From the NCBI GenBank assembly GCA_003164135.1, contig PLSD01000102.1, positions 97,235 to 161,234 on the forward strand: a stretch of DNA of 64,000 nt. The letters run 5' to 3'. The position numbers and the translations under genes are program-made. Source of the DNA: Acetobacteraceae bacterium (GTDB taxonomy: Bacteria; Pseudomonadota; Alphaproteobacteria; Acetobacterales; Acetobacteraceae). Positions 54,904 through 63,933 of the stretch are shown here, piece after piece (position 1 is the stretch's first letter; every line of letters begins with the position of its first letter). Under the pieces are notes generated by a model, which made no database searches, was not told the origin of the DNA, and saw nothing but the letters and a program-made list of their open reading frames with translations.

Positions 54904-56283
54904 TTACTCTTCGGCCACGATATCCGCGACCAGCTTGCCGTAACCCGACGGACGGTAGAAAACGATGCCGGCCAGCAACCCGCCGATGCCGACGATTTTC
55001 GTCGTCATGTTAAAGGTGGAGATGGCATATAGCCCGAGCGTCATCAGTGCGAGCGCGCTCAACGCCGGATAGATCACATATTGCACGGCGTCCCAGCGGA
55101 ACGATCTCAGACTGTCGCGATAGGACCAGGCACAAACAAACCCGGCCAGCCCGTAATAATAACAGACCTGCACGGCGATGGCGCTCACCGAATCCCCCAG
55201 GATGGAGGCAATCGAGGGCATGAAGCTGGAGAGGAAGATCATCACCAGCCCAATGCCCAACAGCAGATACATGGTGCGCACCGGCGTCACTGTTTTCTCG
55301 TGCACCAGGGCGAAGAACACCGGCAACGCGCGGTCCCGGCCCATGGCGAACAGGGTGCGGGAGAATTGCAGCATGGTGGTTTCCAGCGTGGCAACGCTGG
55401 AAAGGATCAGCGCCAGCGAGGCCGCATAACCGCCCGTCTTGCCCAGACCGGCGGCAATCGCCACGTGATAGATCAGATTGTCGGAAAAGCCGGAGGCGGT
55501 GGCCAGTGTGAACATCATCAGCGCCGCCACGGTAAACGCCACGAAGGAGGCAATCGTCACGAAGATGCTCAAAAACCCGCCCTGGCCAGCTGAATTCGGC
55601 GGATGGCCCTTGGTTTCTTCCGCGAGGTTACAGGTAACGTCCCAGCCCCAGTAGAGGAACACCACGATGAGTGCCGAGGAAGCAAACGTGCCGGCCGGAT
55701 AATTGAAGCTGAACCAGGACCAGGAGAACGGGGTTACCGCCCCACCTACACCGGTATGCAAAAACGCCGCGATGGAAATGCCAAACAGGATCAACAGTTC
55801 GATCGTGCTCATCACCACCTGAATTTTGCTGGTGAGTTCAATACCGGCAATCAAAACCGCGCCGATGGCGAGAAACCACACCGCGCCGATGCTGGTGGTC
55901 AGCCACACATTGGTGGCCAAGCCGGGGTCAAACACGTCGATGGTAGCGGTGCCGAGCGGCACGCTGCCCGTGACCATGAACACCATGGAGGCGATCAACA
56001 GCGCCCAGCCGGAAAAATAGCCAAAGAAGCCGCCGAATACGGATTTGGTCCATTCATAGGCGGCACCCGCGTTGGCCATTTTTTGGTTGAGCCCCTTGTA
56101 GGCCACGGCAATGCCAAGCATCGGCACGGCAAAAATCAGCAAGGCATTGGGGGAAACCGCCCCGGACGCGGCAAGCAGGCCGGAAATAGCCACGGCGATG
56201 GAAAATCCCGGCGCGCTTCCCGCGATACCCATGATAATTGATTCAAAAAACGATAGAGAATTTGCTTTTAACTCCGTAGCCAT
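54904..56283 (-). CDS. APC family amino acid/polyamine permease
   Basis: A 459-residue permease with about 12 helices. FFESIIMGIAGSAPGFSIAVA opens TM1 with the G-S-A pattern of APC transporters. GGTG-like and NLAEETKGHPPNSAGQGG segments fit the same family. It is the last gene of a run with aguA, aguB, a glutamine-synthetase-like gene and an aminotransferase gene, so agmatine, putrescine or a related amine is the expected substrate; the family also includes many other substrates. AAGGGGG precedes the ATG. Confidence 0.85.
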   Translation of the reverse strand: MATELKANSLSFFESIIMGIAGSAPGFSIAVAISGLLAASGAVSPNALLIFAVPMLGIAVAYKGLNQKMANAGAAYEWTKSVFGGFFGYFSGWALLIASMVFMVTGSVPLGTATIDVFDPGLATNVWLTTSIGAVWFLAIGAVLIAGIELTSKIQVVMSTIELLILFGISIAAFLHTGVGGAVTPFSWSWFSFNYPAGTFASSALIVVFLYWGWDVTCNLAEETKGHPPNSAGQGGFLSIFVTIASFVAFTVAALMMFTLATASGFSDNLIYHVAIAAGLGKTGGYAASLALILSSVATLETTMLQFSRTLFAMGRDRALPVFFALVHEKTVTPVRTMYLLLGIGLVMIFLSSFMPSIASILGDSVSAIAVQVCYYYGLAGFVCAWSYRDSLRSFRWDAVQYVIYPALSALALMTLGLYAISTFNMTTKIVGIGGLLAGIVFYRPSGYGKLVADIVAEE

Positions 56284-56305
56284 TCTAGCCCCCTTATGTT
56301 TATCT

Positions 56306-57388
56306 TTAAGTCTTTGGTTGTTGCTGGGTGATGCAATGAATATTGCCGCCTCCCAGTAGAATCTCGCGCGCCGGCACCATTACAATCTCCCGCTCCGGAA
56401 ACAGCCGCGCCAATACGGCCCGCGCTGGGGCATCCGTTGCTACCCCAAAGCGTGGTGCAATTATCGCGCCATTCGCAATATAAAAATTCACGTAGGACGC
56501 CGCGAGCCGCTCGCCCGCCGCCCGGTTCATGCCGTTTTCCGCATGGTCGATGCCGGCGGCCTCATCCGCGGAAATGAACATCGGCGTCGGCATGGGAATA
56601 TGCTCGGCCGTGATCTCACGCCCCCGCGCATCGCGTGCCCCTTGCAAAGCTTCTTGGGCGGCGCGGGAGACTTCGTAATGCGGGTCGGCTGGGTCGTCGC
56701 ACCAGGTAAGCAGCACCACGCCGGGGCGCACGAAGCAGGCGAGGTTGTCGACATGCCCGCCGGTCTCATCACCCGGCACGCCGGCCCCCAGCCACACCAC
56801 ATGGCTGACGCCGAGATAATCTTTCAAAACCCGCTCCATCTCCTGGCGGGTGACGCCAGGATTGCGATCCTCGGCGAGCAAACATGCCTCCGTAACAAGC
56901 ACGGTGCCTTCGCCGTCAACATGAATCGCCCCGCCCTCGACAATTTTGGGCGCGCGGAAACGCGCCGCGCGCTCCACCTGCAGCATTTTCCCGGCCACCT
57001 GGTCGTCCAAATCCCAGGGGAAATACAAGCCATTCTGCAAGCCGCCCCACGCATTGAACGGCCAGTCCACGCCAGCCAGTTCCCCCGCCGCGTTCAGCAG
57101 AAAACTCGGCCCCACATCACGCGCCCAGGCGTCATTCGTGCTGACTTCCACCACGCGCACCGCCTCCGGCAGCGCCGCCCGCGCATTGGTGAATTGCCTT
57201 GCACTCACCAGCATCGTCACCGGTTCGAATCGCGCAATCGCCGCGGCCACCGCCGTGAACGCAACCTGCGCCGGCTTCGCCCCCAGCCGCCAGTTGTCCG
57301 GCCGCTCGGGCCAGATCATCCAACATCCCGCGTGCGGCGCCCACTCCGCGGGCATGGCAAAACCAAGCTCGCGGGGCACCGCCCTCAT
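56306..57388 (-). CDS. aguA: Agmatine deiminase
   Basis: Hydrolyses agmatine to N-carbamoylputrescine and ammonia. The 360-residue protein has TNDAWARDVGPSFLL, EGGAIHVDGEGTVLVTE, GDETGGHVDNLACF and the nucleophile Cys352 in GGGNIHCITQQQP, all typical of the agmatine branch of the peptidyl-arginine deiminase family. Its start overlaps the aguB stop by one base. Ammonia released here also consumes acid, a possible benefit in a low-pH organism. Confidence 0.95.
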   Translation of the reverse strand: MRAVPRELGFAMPAEWAPHAGCWMIWPERPDNWRLGAKPAQVAFTAVAAAIARFEPVTMLVSARQFTNARAALPEAVRVVEVSTNDAWARDVGPSFLLNAAGELAGVDWPFNAWGGLQNGLYFPWDLDDQVAGKMLQVERAARFRAPKIVEGGAIHVDGEGTVLVTEACLLAEDRNPGVTRQEMERVLKDYLGVSHVVWLGAGVPGDETGGHVDNLACFVRPGVVLLTWCDDPADPHYEVSRAAQEALQGARDARGREITAEHIPMPTPMFISADEAAGIDHAENGMNRAAGERLAASYVNFYIANGAIIAPRFGVATDAPARAVLARLFPEREIVMVPAREILLGGGNIHCITQQQPKT

Positions 57389-58275
57389 TAACGCGCCCCA
57401 CTGACATGTTTGCCGTCCAGGGTGAGCAGCGGGGTGTAGAGTTCCGGGCGGCGGTCACGGAATACGCCCCAGGAGGCGCGGATATGGGCCAGGGCGTCGA
57501 GGTCGAAGGTGGCAGTCAGTATCCCCTCATCGGTCCGGTTGGCTTCGGCGATTTTGGCGCCCGTATTATCGGCGATGAAGGAGGAGCCATAGAAAGTGAT
57601 GGAAGTGCCATGCCTGCCCGGTTCCGTGCCGATACGGTTGGAGGCAACGAGCGGCATGAGGTTTGCGGCGGCGTGGCCTTGCATGGTGCGCTGCCAGTGG
57701 CCGCTGGAGTCCAGCGTGGCGTCCTGCGGTTCGGAGCCGATGGCCGTGGGGAAGAACAGCAGTTCCGCCCCCATGAGGGCCATGGCGCGCGCGGTTTCGG
57801 GAAACCATTGGTCCCAGCAGATGCCAACACCGATGCGCGCGTATTTGGTGTCCCACACTTTGAAGCCGGTATCGCCGGGGGAGAAGTAAAACTTCTCGGA
57901 ATAACCGGGGCCGTCGGGGATGTGGGATTTGCGGTAGTAGCCGAGGTTGCTGCCGTCAGCATCAAGTATAACGATAGTGTTGAAAAAGCTTTGCCCGGCG
58001 CGCTCGAACACCGAGATCGGCAGCACAACACCGAGTTCCTTCGCGATGGGCGCGAAGTGTTTGACAGCGGCGTTCTCCTCCAGCGGCTTTGCCAGGTCGA
58101 AAAACGCGTGAATCTGATCCTGACAGAAATACAGGCTCTCAAAAAGTTCCTGGATCAGAATGATCTGCGCGCCCTGCGCCGCCGCCGCGCGGACCAGTTT
58201 TTCCGCTCTGGCGATGTTCGCCGGGGCGTCTGGTCCGCAGGCCATTTGCGTGGCCGCTACGGTGACTTGTCTCAT
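57388..58275 (-). CDS. aguB: N-carbamoylputrescine amidase
   Basis: Nitrilase-family enzyme that converts N-carbamoylputrescine to putrescine, CO2 and ammonia. The 295-residue product has the triad Glu43 (ILIQELFES), Lys116 (GYYRKSHIPDG) and Cys153 (GICWDQWFPE). KFYFSPGDTGFKVWDT is characteristic of AguB. Its start overlaps the upstream ligase gene stop by four bases. Confidence 0.95.
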   Translation of the reverse strand: MRQVTVAATQMACGPDAPANIARAEKLVRAAAAQGAQIILIQELFESLYFCQDQIHAFFDLAKPLEENAAVKHFAPIAKELGVVLPISVFERAGQSFFNTIVILDADGSNLGYYRKSHIPDGPGYSEKFYFSPGDTGFKVWDTKYARIGVGICWDQWFPETARAMALMGAELLFFPTAIGSEPQDATLDSSGHWQRTMQGHAAANLMPLVASNRIGTEPGRHGTSITFYGSSFIADNTGAKIAEANRTDEGILTATFDLDALAHIRASWGVFRDRRPELYTPLLTLDGKHVSGAR

Positions 58276-59630
58276 GCGGTCTCCAGATACGCGTCGTACT
58301 CCACATCAGAAATACGCCGCCGCATTTCGTTGATTTCCTGGCGTTTGCAGGCTGTGAAAAGTCTCTGGAAATCAGCGCCAAAAATGCTTTTAATGTGGGC
58401 GGAGTCAGCAAATTTATCGAGCGCGGCGGACCAGGCGATGGGCAGCGGCGGGGCTTGGCCAGTGCGTTTGTCGCCAAAGGTTTCCGGGCCGGGGTCGGCT
58501 TTCGTTTCAATCCCGTTCAGCGCCGAGCCGAGCAGCGAGGCGAAGGCGAGATACGGGTTGCAGTCGGCACCGGCAACGCGGTGTTCGATGCGCGAGGCCG
58601 GCGGGTCCGCGGTGATAACACGCACCGCGGCCAGCCGGTTGTCGTGGCCCCAATCGCCGAATGTGGGCGCGTGCACGCCGGGAGCAAAACGCCGGTAGGA
58701 GTTGGCGTGCGGTGCGAGGGTCAGCATCGTGTCCGGCATGGCCTGGATGATTCCGCCCACCGCGTTGTACAGCACGGGTGCTGCGCGCTCGGGCGTGCCG
58801 ACGAAAATATTGTTGCCCTGCGTATCCAGCACGGACATATGCACGTGCATGCCGCTGCCCGCCCATTGCCCATAAGGCTTGGCCATGAAGGTGGCGGTGA
58901 GCCCATGCTTGCGCGCCACCTGCTTGATGGTGCGCTTGAACAGCGCGGCGGAATCGGCGACGCGCAATGCATCGGTCGAGTATTTCAGCGTGACTTCAAA
59001 TTGCCCCGGCCCATTCTCGCTGATCAGGGTTTCCAGCGTGATTCCCTGCGATTTTGCGATCGACATCATTTCGCGCAGAATCGGCTGGTAGTCATGGATT
59101 TCACCCAGACCCACCGCATCAATATGCCAGCCGCGCCAGCCCGAGTAATCCGCGCCGCGCGGGGCAATTTTCAAGCCGCCGGTCTGGCCTTCGTCGACCA
59201 GGTAGAATTCCAGCTCCACGCCCAGCGCCGGGCTAAGGCCGGCGGCGGTGTAGCGCTCCAGCACGCGCGCCAGCACACCGCGCGGGTCGAGGAAGAAATG
59301 GCTGCCGTCCGCCTCAAACATGGTCAGCATCGCCTGGCAGGCCGTACCCTCCGCCCAGCTCATGCGGGTGATGGAATGCGGCACGGCGGTGCACAAGCCA
59401 TCAGGGTCGCCGGTGTCGAGCGCGATGCCGCCCTCCACTATGTCGCGGCCCCAGATATCCAGCAAAAAAGCCGAGCGCGGCATGGCCACGCCGGCGCCGA
59501 GCAGGGATTTCGCCTTGTCCGGCTGCATCCATTTGCCGCGCGGCACGCCGTTCACGTCAATGATAAACGCCTCGATATATTCAGCCTGCGCCATCAGCGC
59601 CAGTTTGGCATCGCGGTCCGTAACGGTCAC
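58272..59630 (-). CDS. Glutamine synthetase-like ligase, probable gamma-glutamylpolyamine synthetase
   Basis: A 452-residue protein of the glutamine synthetase superfamily, shorter than and distinct from GlnA. LGVELEFYLVD carries a metal glutamate pair, SENGPGQFEVTLKYSTDAL and MAKPYGQWAGSGMHVHMSVLD the ATP/metal and catalytic segments, and LAPHANSYRRFAPG follows. There is no adenylylation tyrosine loop that I can identify. In this operon, ATP-dependent gamma-glutamylation of putrescine (PuuA-type) is the likely role. Overlaps on both sides are four bases. Confidence 0.85.
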   Translation of the reverse strand: MTVTDRDAKLALMAQAEYIEAFIIDVNGVPRGKWMQPDKAKSLLGAGVAMPRSAFLLDIWGRDIVEGGIALDTGDPDGLCTAVPHSITRMSWAEGTACQAMLTMFEADGSHFFLDPRGVLARVLERYTAAGLSPALGVELEFYLVDEGQTGGLKIAPRGADYSGWRGWHIDAVGLGEIHDYQPILREMMSIAKSQGITLETLISENGPGQFEVTLKYSTDALRVADSAALFKRTIKQVARKHGLTATFMAKPYGQWAGSGMHVHMSVLDTQGNNIFVGTPERAAPVLYNAVGGIIQAMPDTMLTLAPHANSYRRFAPGVHAPTFGDWGHDNRLAAVRVITADPPASRIEHRVAGADCNPYLAFASLLGSALNGIETKADPGPETFGDKRTGQAPPLPIAWSAALDKFADSAHIKSIFGADFQRLFTACKRQEINEMRRRISDVEYDAYLETA

Positions 59631-61006
59631 GATGCCACCTCGTGCTTCACCTTCTCATAGGTCTGGTCGAAGGATTTCTTCGCCAGCGCAACCATGGTGT
59701 CGATTTCATCATGCGAAATAATCAGCGGCGGCGAGAACACCATGGTGTCGCGCACGGCGCGCATGATCAGCCCGTTGCCAACACAGAAGTCGCGGCAGAT
59801 CTGGCCGACGCGGCCGCGGTTGTCGAAGAAGCGGCGCGTGCGTTTGTCGGCAACCAGCTCAATACCGCCGATCATGCCGATGCCGCGCACTTCGCCGACG
59901 AGCGGATGGTCAGCGAACACCTCTTGCAGTTTTTCACGCAGCACTTGGCCCACCACATTGGCGCGCTCAACCAGTCCCTCGCTCTCGATGATATCAAGAT
60001 TCCTCAGCGCCACGGCGCAAGCAACCGGATGCCCCGAATAGGTGAAGCCGTGATAATACTCGCCGGTCTGGTTAATCAGCACCTCGGCCACGCGGTCGTG
60101 GATCAGCACCGCGGAGAGCGGGATGTAGCCCGAGGTGAGGCCCTTGGCGACCGTCATCATATCCGGTTTGATGCCAAAATAATCCGAACCGAACATTTTT
60201 CCGGTGCGGCCAAAACCGCAGATCACTTCATCGGCGATCAGCAGTATGTTGTTTTCCTTGCAGATGCGGTTGATCTCGGGCCAATAGGTTTCCGGCGGAA
60301 TGATCACGCCGCCCGAGCCTTGCAACGGCTCGCCGATAAAGGCGGAGATGTTGTCGGCCCCGAGTTCCTTGATCTTATCTTCCAGCTGCTTGGCTGCATA
60401 AAGCCCGAATTCAGCGGGGCTCATCTGGCCGCCGTAGCCGTACCAATAGGGCGGCAACACCTGCACGAAGTTCGGCATGTCGCCGGCCTGGCGGTGCATA
60501 TCCACCATGCCGCCGGCGGAAGCGCCGAGCGTGGTGGAGCCGTGGTAGCCGTATTCACGGCCGATGACGATCTTCTTTTCCGGCTTGCCCAGGGTCTGCC
60601 AGTACACGCGCGCGGTGCGCAGGGCGGTGTCCACGGCTTCCGACCCGGAACAGGCGAAAAACACGTGGTTGATGCCCTCGGGCGCGATTTTTGCCAGGCG
60701 CTGCGCCAGGGCGGCGGCCGGCGGGTTCGTGGTTTTAAAAAACGTGTTGTAGTACGGCAGCTTGCTCATCTGGGTAGACGCGGCTTCCACCAACTCGGGC
60801 CGGCTGTAACCCGCGTTCACGCACCAAAGCCCGGCCATGCCGTCCAGAATGCGGTTACCGTCTGAGTCATGCAGAAACACCCCGTCTGCCCCGGTGATAA
60901 CCCGCACGTGACCGGCGTGCAGCGCCTTATGGTCCGTAAACGGGTGTAAATGATGTGCGTTATCGATGTCTTGCCAATTAACGGCGCCGCCAGCCTGATC
61001 CAACAT
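59627..61006 (-). CDS. Class III aminotransferase (putrescine/polyamine-pyruvate type)
   Basis: A 459-residue PLP enzyme of fold type I class [68 protein letters not shown] (Asp259) and the Schiff-base Lys288 in TVAKGLTSGYIPLSA are present. This closely fits the SpuC/YgjG-like putrescine-pyruvate aminotransferase group. It is the first gene of the five-gene run and, by transamination of putrescine, would give 4-aminobutanal. Confidence 0.88.
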   Translation of the reverse strand: MLDQAGGAVNWQDIDNAHHLHPFTDHKALHAGHVRVITGADGVFLHDSDGNRILDGMAGLWCVNAGYSRPELVEAASTQMSKLPYYNTFFKTTNPPAAALAQRLAKIAPEGINHVFFACSGSEAVDTALRTARVYWQTLGKPEKKIVIGREYGYHGSTTLGASAGGMVDMHRQAGDMPNFVQVLPPYWYGYGGQMSPAEFGLYAAKQLEDKIKELGADNISAFIGEPLQGSGGVIIPPETYWPEINRICKENNILLIADEVICGFGRTGKMFGSDYFGIKPDMMTVAKGLTSGYIPLSAVLIHDRVAEVLINQTGEYYHGFTYSGHPVACAVALRNLDIIESEGLVERANVVGQVLREKLQEVFADHPLVGEVRGIGMIGGIELVADKRTRRFFDNRGRVGQICRDFCVGNGLIMRAVRDTMVFSPPLIISHDEIDTMVALAKKSFDQTYEKVKHEVAS

Positions 61007-61219
61007 AGCTTGAGTCTCCCCTATAGATTAATGAACGCGCCCGCGCGTTTGCAGCGGGCAAGCCAAAACCTTAAGTGCGGGGCGGGCTGAAACCTATGCG
61101 TGCACAAAGAAGAAGCAGTTCTTCCTTGAAGCTCAGTCCAACAGGGGCGGTTGCAAAAACCATTGCCAAGCTTTGCATGGCCGCTGTGCAAGTTCAAGAC
61201 AATTATAATATTGTTAATA

Positions 61220-61250
61220 AAAAGCGGCTGGGAGTGCCCCAGCCGCTTTT
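61220..61250. terminator. Terminator after the Cyc2-like gene
   Basis: A 13-bp perfect stem (AAAAGCGGCTGGG) with a 5-base loop. On the minus strand it is followed by TATTAAC after a T-run from the stem, and the gene ends 27 bases before it. Confidence 0.88.
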
Positions 61251-61276
61251 GCCGCAATCCTACGCATAGCTGGTGC

Positions 61277-62635
61277 TCAGAAGACCAGCCAGATGCCCGT
61301 GAACCACACATCGTTCGCCTGCGCCGAGCGGCCGTTGCCATCGTAATTATGCGCCAGCCCGTTGAATGTGGGGTAGATCGTGTTTTCCACAAAGAACTTG
61401 GCATTCACCCAGGGGAAAAATTTGGGGCCGTCGGTGTTAAACGGATAGTAGTCCAGCTCGGTGGTGAAGCTGTCAGTGTTCGGCTTGCCGTTGGCATTGC
61501 TGGTGCCGGAATTATATAGCCCGGAATCTGCGTTGCCGGTGATGTTGGTATAGGCTTCCGTGACGCCGAACATCTGGTGCCAGAGGTAGGAGCCCGTCAG
61601 GGACTCGGTATCCAGCGAATCATTCTTGTTCGCGGTCCCGCCCTGCGGATAGCTGGCACCCCAATACTGGAACTCATGAAAATACGAGGCCTGCACGGAA
61701 AATGCCTGCTGCACGGTGATATATTGGTACTGCGCGTCCACGCCCACATCAGTCAGCGTATCCGTGGGGCCATGGGTAAAGCCGGACGGATACGGATGAT
61801 CCACCAAGCCGGACGTGCCAATTTCGATGGATTGCTTCCAGCTGCTGTGCTGCAAGGCCAGGCGCCAATAGGGAATCACCCCGGAAATCGGCACCTCGGG
61901 CCCCGAGCCCAGCATGGCCGCGGTGTGGTTGGGCACGGATTTGTAAAGATCGACCTCATTATAGAGCATGTCGGCCGGCGTCAGGTTCACCGCGACATAG
62001 CCACCCACGCCCGCCACGGCCTGCGCCAGCGCGCTGGTCTGAATGCCAGCGGTCGCCCCGGCACCCAGCCCCGGCGGGATGAACGGATAGCCCCATGCCG
62101 GGAGCGTGTTCCACAGATCCGTCAGACCTGGGGAGTTGTTGAAGGTGAAGCCATACACTACCCGCTTATTGGCGATGGTGGTCATCTGAGCGAGACGGAT
62201 GTCGAGGTTATCCCAGCTGTAATGATGCGCAATGCCATCATATGTGCCCTGCACGAAGGCGCCGAGGCCGATGTTGCCGTCCAGCGCACCGCCGTAGAAC
62301 AGGCTGGTCTGCTGGATCGACCAGGCGTTGTTGCTGGGATAATTCGGCGCGAGACCGCCCGGCACCTTGTCGTGCAGCTGGGTGAACCCACCCTGCACCA
62401 TGGCGGCGAAATTCTTCACGTCGGGGAAAGTGCCGCCCTGGACGTAGCCGTCCATCTTAAAGGCGCGGCCAAAGGGGGTAAGCTGGGGGAAACCGATGTG
62501 GCAGGCCGAACATGGCATGCCCGTCTGCGCCGCGAATGAGGGAATCGCCTGCGCTCCATGGGGCATCGCCGTCATCGCCACCAATCCGGCCAATGCGCCA
62601 GCGGCGCCTGTCCAGTTAAATTTATTTCGCTTCAT
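61277..62635 (-). CDS. Cyc2-like monoheme cytochrome-porin
   Basis: A 452-residue outer-membrane protein. A signal peptide (about 1-30, cleaved after AQA) is followed at once by SFAAQTGMPCSACHIGFPQL, with the single heme site Cys42-x2-Cys45-His46, then LTPFGRAFKMDGYVQGG. The rest alternates short polar and aromatic segments typical of a transmembrane beta-barrel and ends in IWLVF with a terminal Phe. This architecture (N-terminal c-type heme fused to a porin) is that of the Cyc2 family of iron-oxidising bacteria and of less-studied relatives. Electron transfer across the outer membrane is the expected role. AGGAG lies 7 bases before the ATG; an FNR-type box lies 56 bases upstream. Confidence 0.75.
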   Translation of the reverse strand: MKRNKFNWTGAAGALAGLVAMTAMPHGAQAIPSFAAQTGMPCSACHIGFPQLTPFGRAFKMDGYVQGGTFPDVKNFAAMVQGGFTQLHDKVPGGLAPNYPSNNAWSIQQTSLFYGGALDGNIGLGAFVQGTYDGIAHHYSWDNLDIRLAQMTTIANKRVVYGFTFNNSPGLTDLWNTLPAWGYPFIPPGLGAGATAGIQTSALAQAVAGVGGYVAVNLTPADMLYNEVDLYKSVPNHTAAMLGSGPEVPISGVIPYWRLALQHSSWKQSIEIGTSGLVDHPYPSGFTHGPTDTLTDVGVDAQYQYITVQQAFSVQASYFHEFQYWGASYPQGGTANKNDSLDTESLTGSYLWHQMFGVTEAYTNITGNADSGLYNSGTSNANGKPNTDSFTTELDYYPFNTDGPKFFPWVNAKFFVENTIYPTFNGLAHNYDGNGRSAQANDVWFTGIWLVF

Positions 62636-62690
62636 TGCGCACTCCTGCTGATAACAAGCGGATGTCTGGCAGCCAGAAAAATCCGCTGCC

Positions 62691-62704
62691 TTGATCTAGC
62701 TCAA
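62691..62704. promoter_or_regulatory. FNR/FixK-type box upstream of the Cyc2-like gene
   Basis: TTGATCTAGCTCAA fits TTGA-N6-TCAA and matches TTGAT-N4-ATCAA except for one base. It lies 56-69 bases before the minus-strand cytochrome-porin start, a usual distance, and about 135 bases before the divergent WD40 gene. Confidence 0.55.
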
Positions 62705-62838
62705 GAACCTGCCGCGCCGCACAAGACTATTCATGTAAATCACCCAACCTGGAACGTTTCCCTAAATCATGCGGCAAATTTACCACGCTTCAGGCCACGG
62801 CCTTGCCCCCGGCGCCCGAGTTCGGCAGTTAGTCACGC

Positions 62839-63873
62839 ATGTCAGATCTAGACCAGCTCATCAAAGCCCGCGGCAACACCGCTGAACTCGGCGCCCATGC
62901 CATCGCCGCCTGTTTCGACGCCACCGGCACCCACGCCGCCTTTGCGCTCGGGGATGGCACCCTGCGCCTGCAAAACGTCCCCAGCTCGACCAGCATCGGC
63001 TGGACCAGCATCGCCGCGCATAACGGCGCCGTGCTCTCCCTGGCGCCCCACCCGGTAGCTCCCGGCTTCATCACCGGCGGCGATGACGGAAGATTTCTCA
63101 GCATCGGCGTGGACGGCAACGTCACCGAAATCGCCCGCTTCGGCTCCAAATGGGTGGAACACGTGGCCAGCTACGCCGGCAAAACCCCGCTACTCGCCGC
63201 CGCCGTGGGCAAAAACCTGCATCTGTTTAACGGCAAGGGCGAGCCCCTGCGCACCCTGCCCCACCCCAGCACCGTCACCGGCATCGCCTTCGATGCCAAA
63301 GGCAAACGCATCGCCGCCTCGCACTATAACGGCGCCTCGCTGTGGTTCACCGCCTCCACCTCCGCAACCCCGCGCAAACTGGAATGGAAAGGCAGCCATA
63401 CCGGCGTCGCCATCCACCCGCAGGGGGAAGCCCTCGTCACCTCCATGCAGGAAAACGCCCTGCACGGCTGGACCCTGCCGGAAGGCAAACATATGCGCAT
63501 GGCCGGATACCCGGCGAAAACCGAATCCTTCGGCTTTACCCACTCCGGCCGCTGGCTCGCCACCGGCGGGGCGGAATCCACCGTGCTCTGGCCATTCTTC
63601 GGCGGCGGACCCATGGGCAAAGCCCCGCTGGAACTCGGGCCCGGAGACGGCATCGTCAAACGCGTCGCCTGCCACCCGGAACACGACGTCATCGCCGCCG
63701 GTTTCGACACCGGCCTCGTCCTCATCCTCGACATCAACAAAGAACAAGTCCTCCCCGTCTGCGGCCCAGGCCGCGGCGCCATCACCGCCCTTACCTGGAA
63801 CCCATCCGGCTCCCACCTGGCGCTGGGCACCGAATCCGGCTTCGCCGCCACAGTCGATTTCACGCGCGGGTAA
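62839..63873 (+). CDS. WD40-repeat protein
   Basis: A 344-residue protein whose sequence breaks into about seven beta-blades, with repeated segments like AVLSLAPHPVAPGFITGGDDG, TVTGIAFDAKGKRIAASHYNG, HTGVAIHPQGEALVTS and ITALTWNPSGSHLALGTE, each ending in a GH/D-x-W-like position. It is a cytoplasmic beta-propeller without a signal peptide; alphaproteobacteria carry such a conserved WD40 protein with no assigned function. It is divergent from the Cyc2-like gene. Confidence 0.85.
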   Translation: MSDLDQLIKARGNTAELGAHAIAACFDATGTHAAFALGDGTLRLQNVPSSTSIGWTSIAAHNGAVLSLAPHPVAPGFITGGDDGRFLSIGVDGNVTEIARFGSKWVEHVASYAGKTPLLAAAVGKNLHLFNGKGEPLRTLPHPSTVTGIAFDAKGKRIAASHYNGASLWFTASTSATPRKLEWKGSHTGVAIHPQGEALVTSMQENALHGWTLPEGKHMRMAGYPAKTESFGFTHSGRWLATGGAESTVLWPFFGGGPMGKAPLELGPGDGIVKRVACHPEHDVIAAGFDTGLVLILDINKEQVLPVCGPGRGAITALTWNPSGSHLALGTESGFAATVDFTRG

Positions 63874-63887
63874 GGAAGTAAGCAAGG

Positions 63888-63933
63888 CCAAGGGGCGCTG
63901 CCCCTTGGAACCCCGCCAAGGGCTAGCCCTTGG
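63888..63933. repeat. Double-hairpin dispersed repeat after the WD40 gene
   Basis: CCAAGGGGC-GCT-GCCCCTTGG (63888-63908) is followed after AACCCCG by CCAAGGGCTAGCCCTTGG (63916-63933), both palindromic. This type of repeat is familiar from Acetobacteraceae genomes. It may close the upstream transcript. Confidence 0.7.

Noticed and set aside
57210..57245. tRNA T-arm-like string GGTTCGAATC
   Set aside because: It lies inside the conserved aguA coding region, and no acceptor stem or other arms fit around it.
61160..61185. Sigma-54-like promoter on the minus strand (TTGGCAATGGTTTTTGCA)
   Set aside because: The GG and GC dinucleotides are separated by 11 bases instead of the required 10, and the site reads away from the amine operon.
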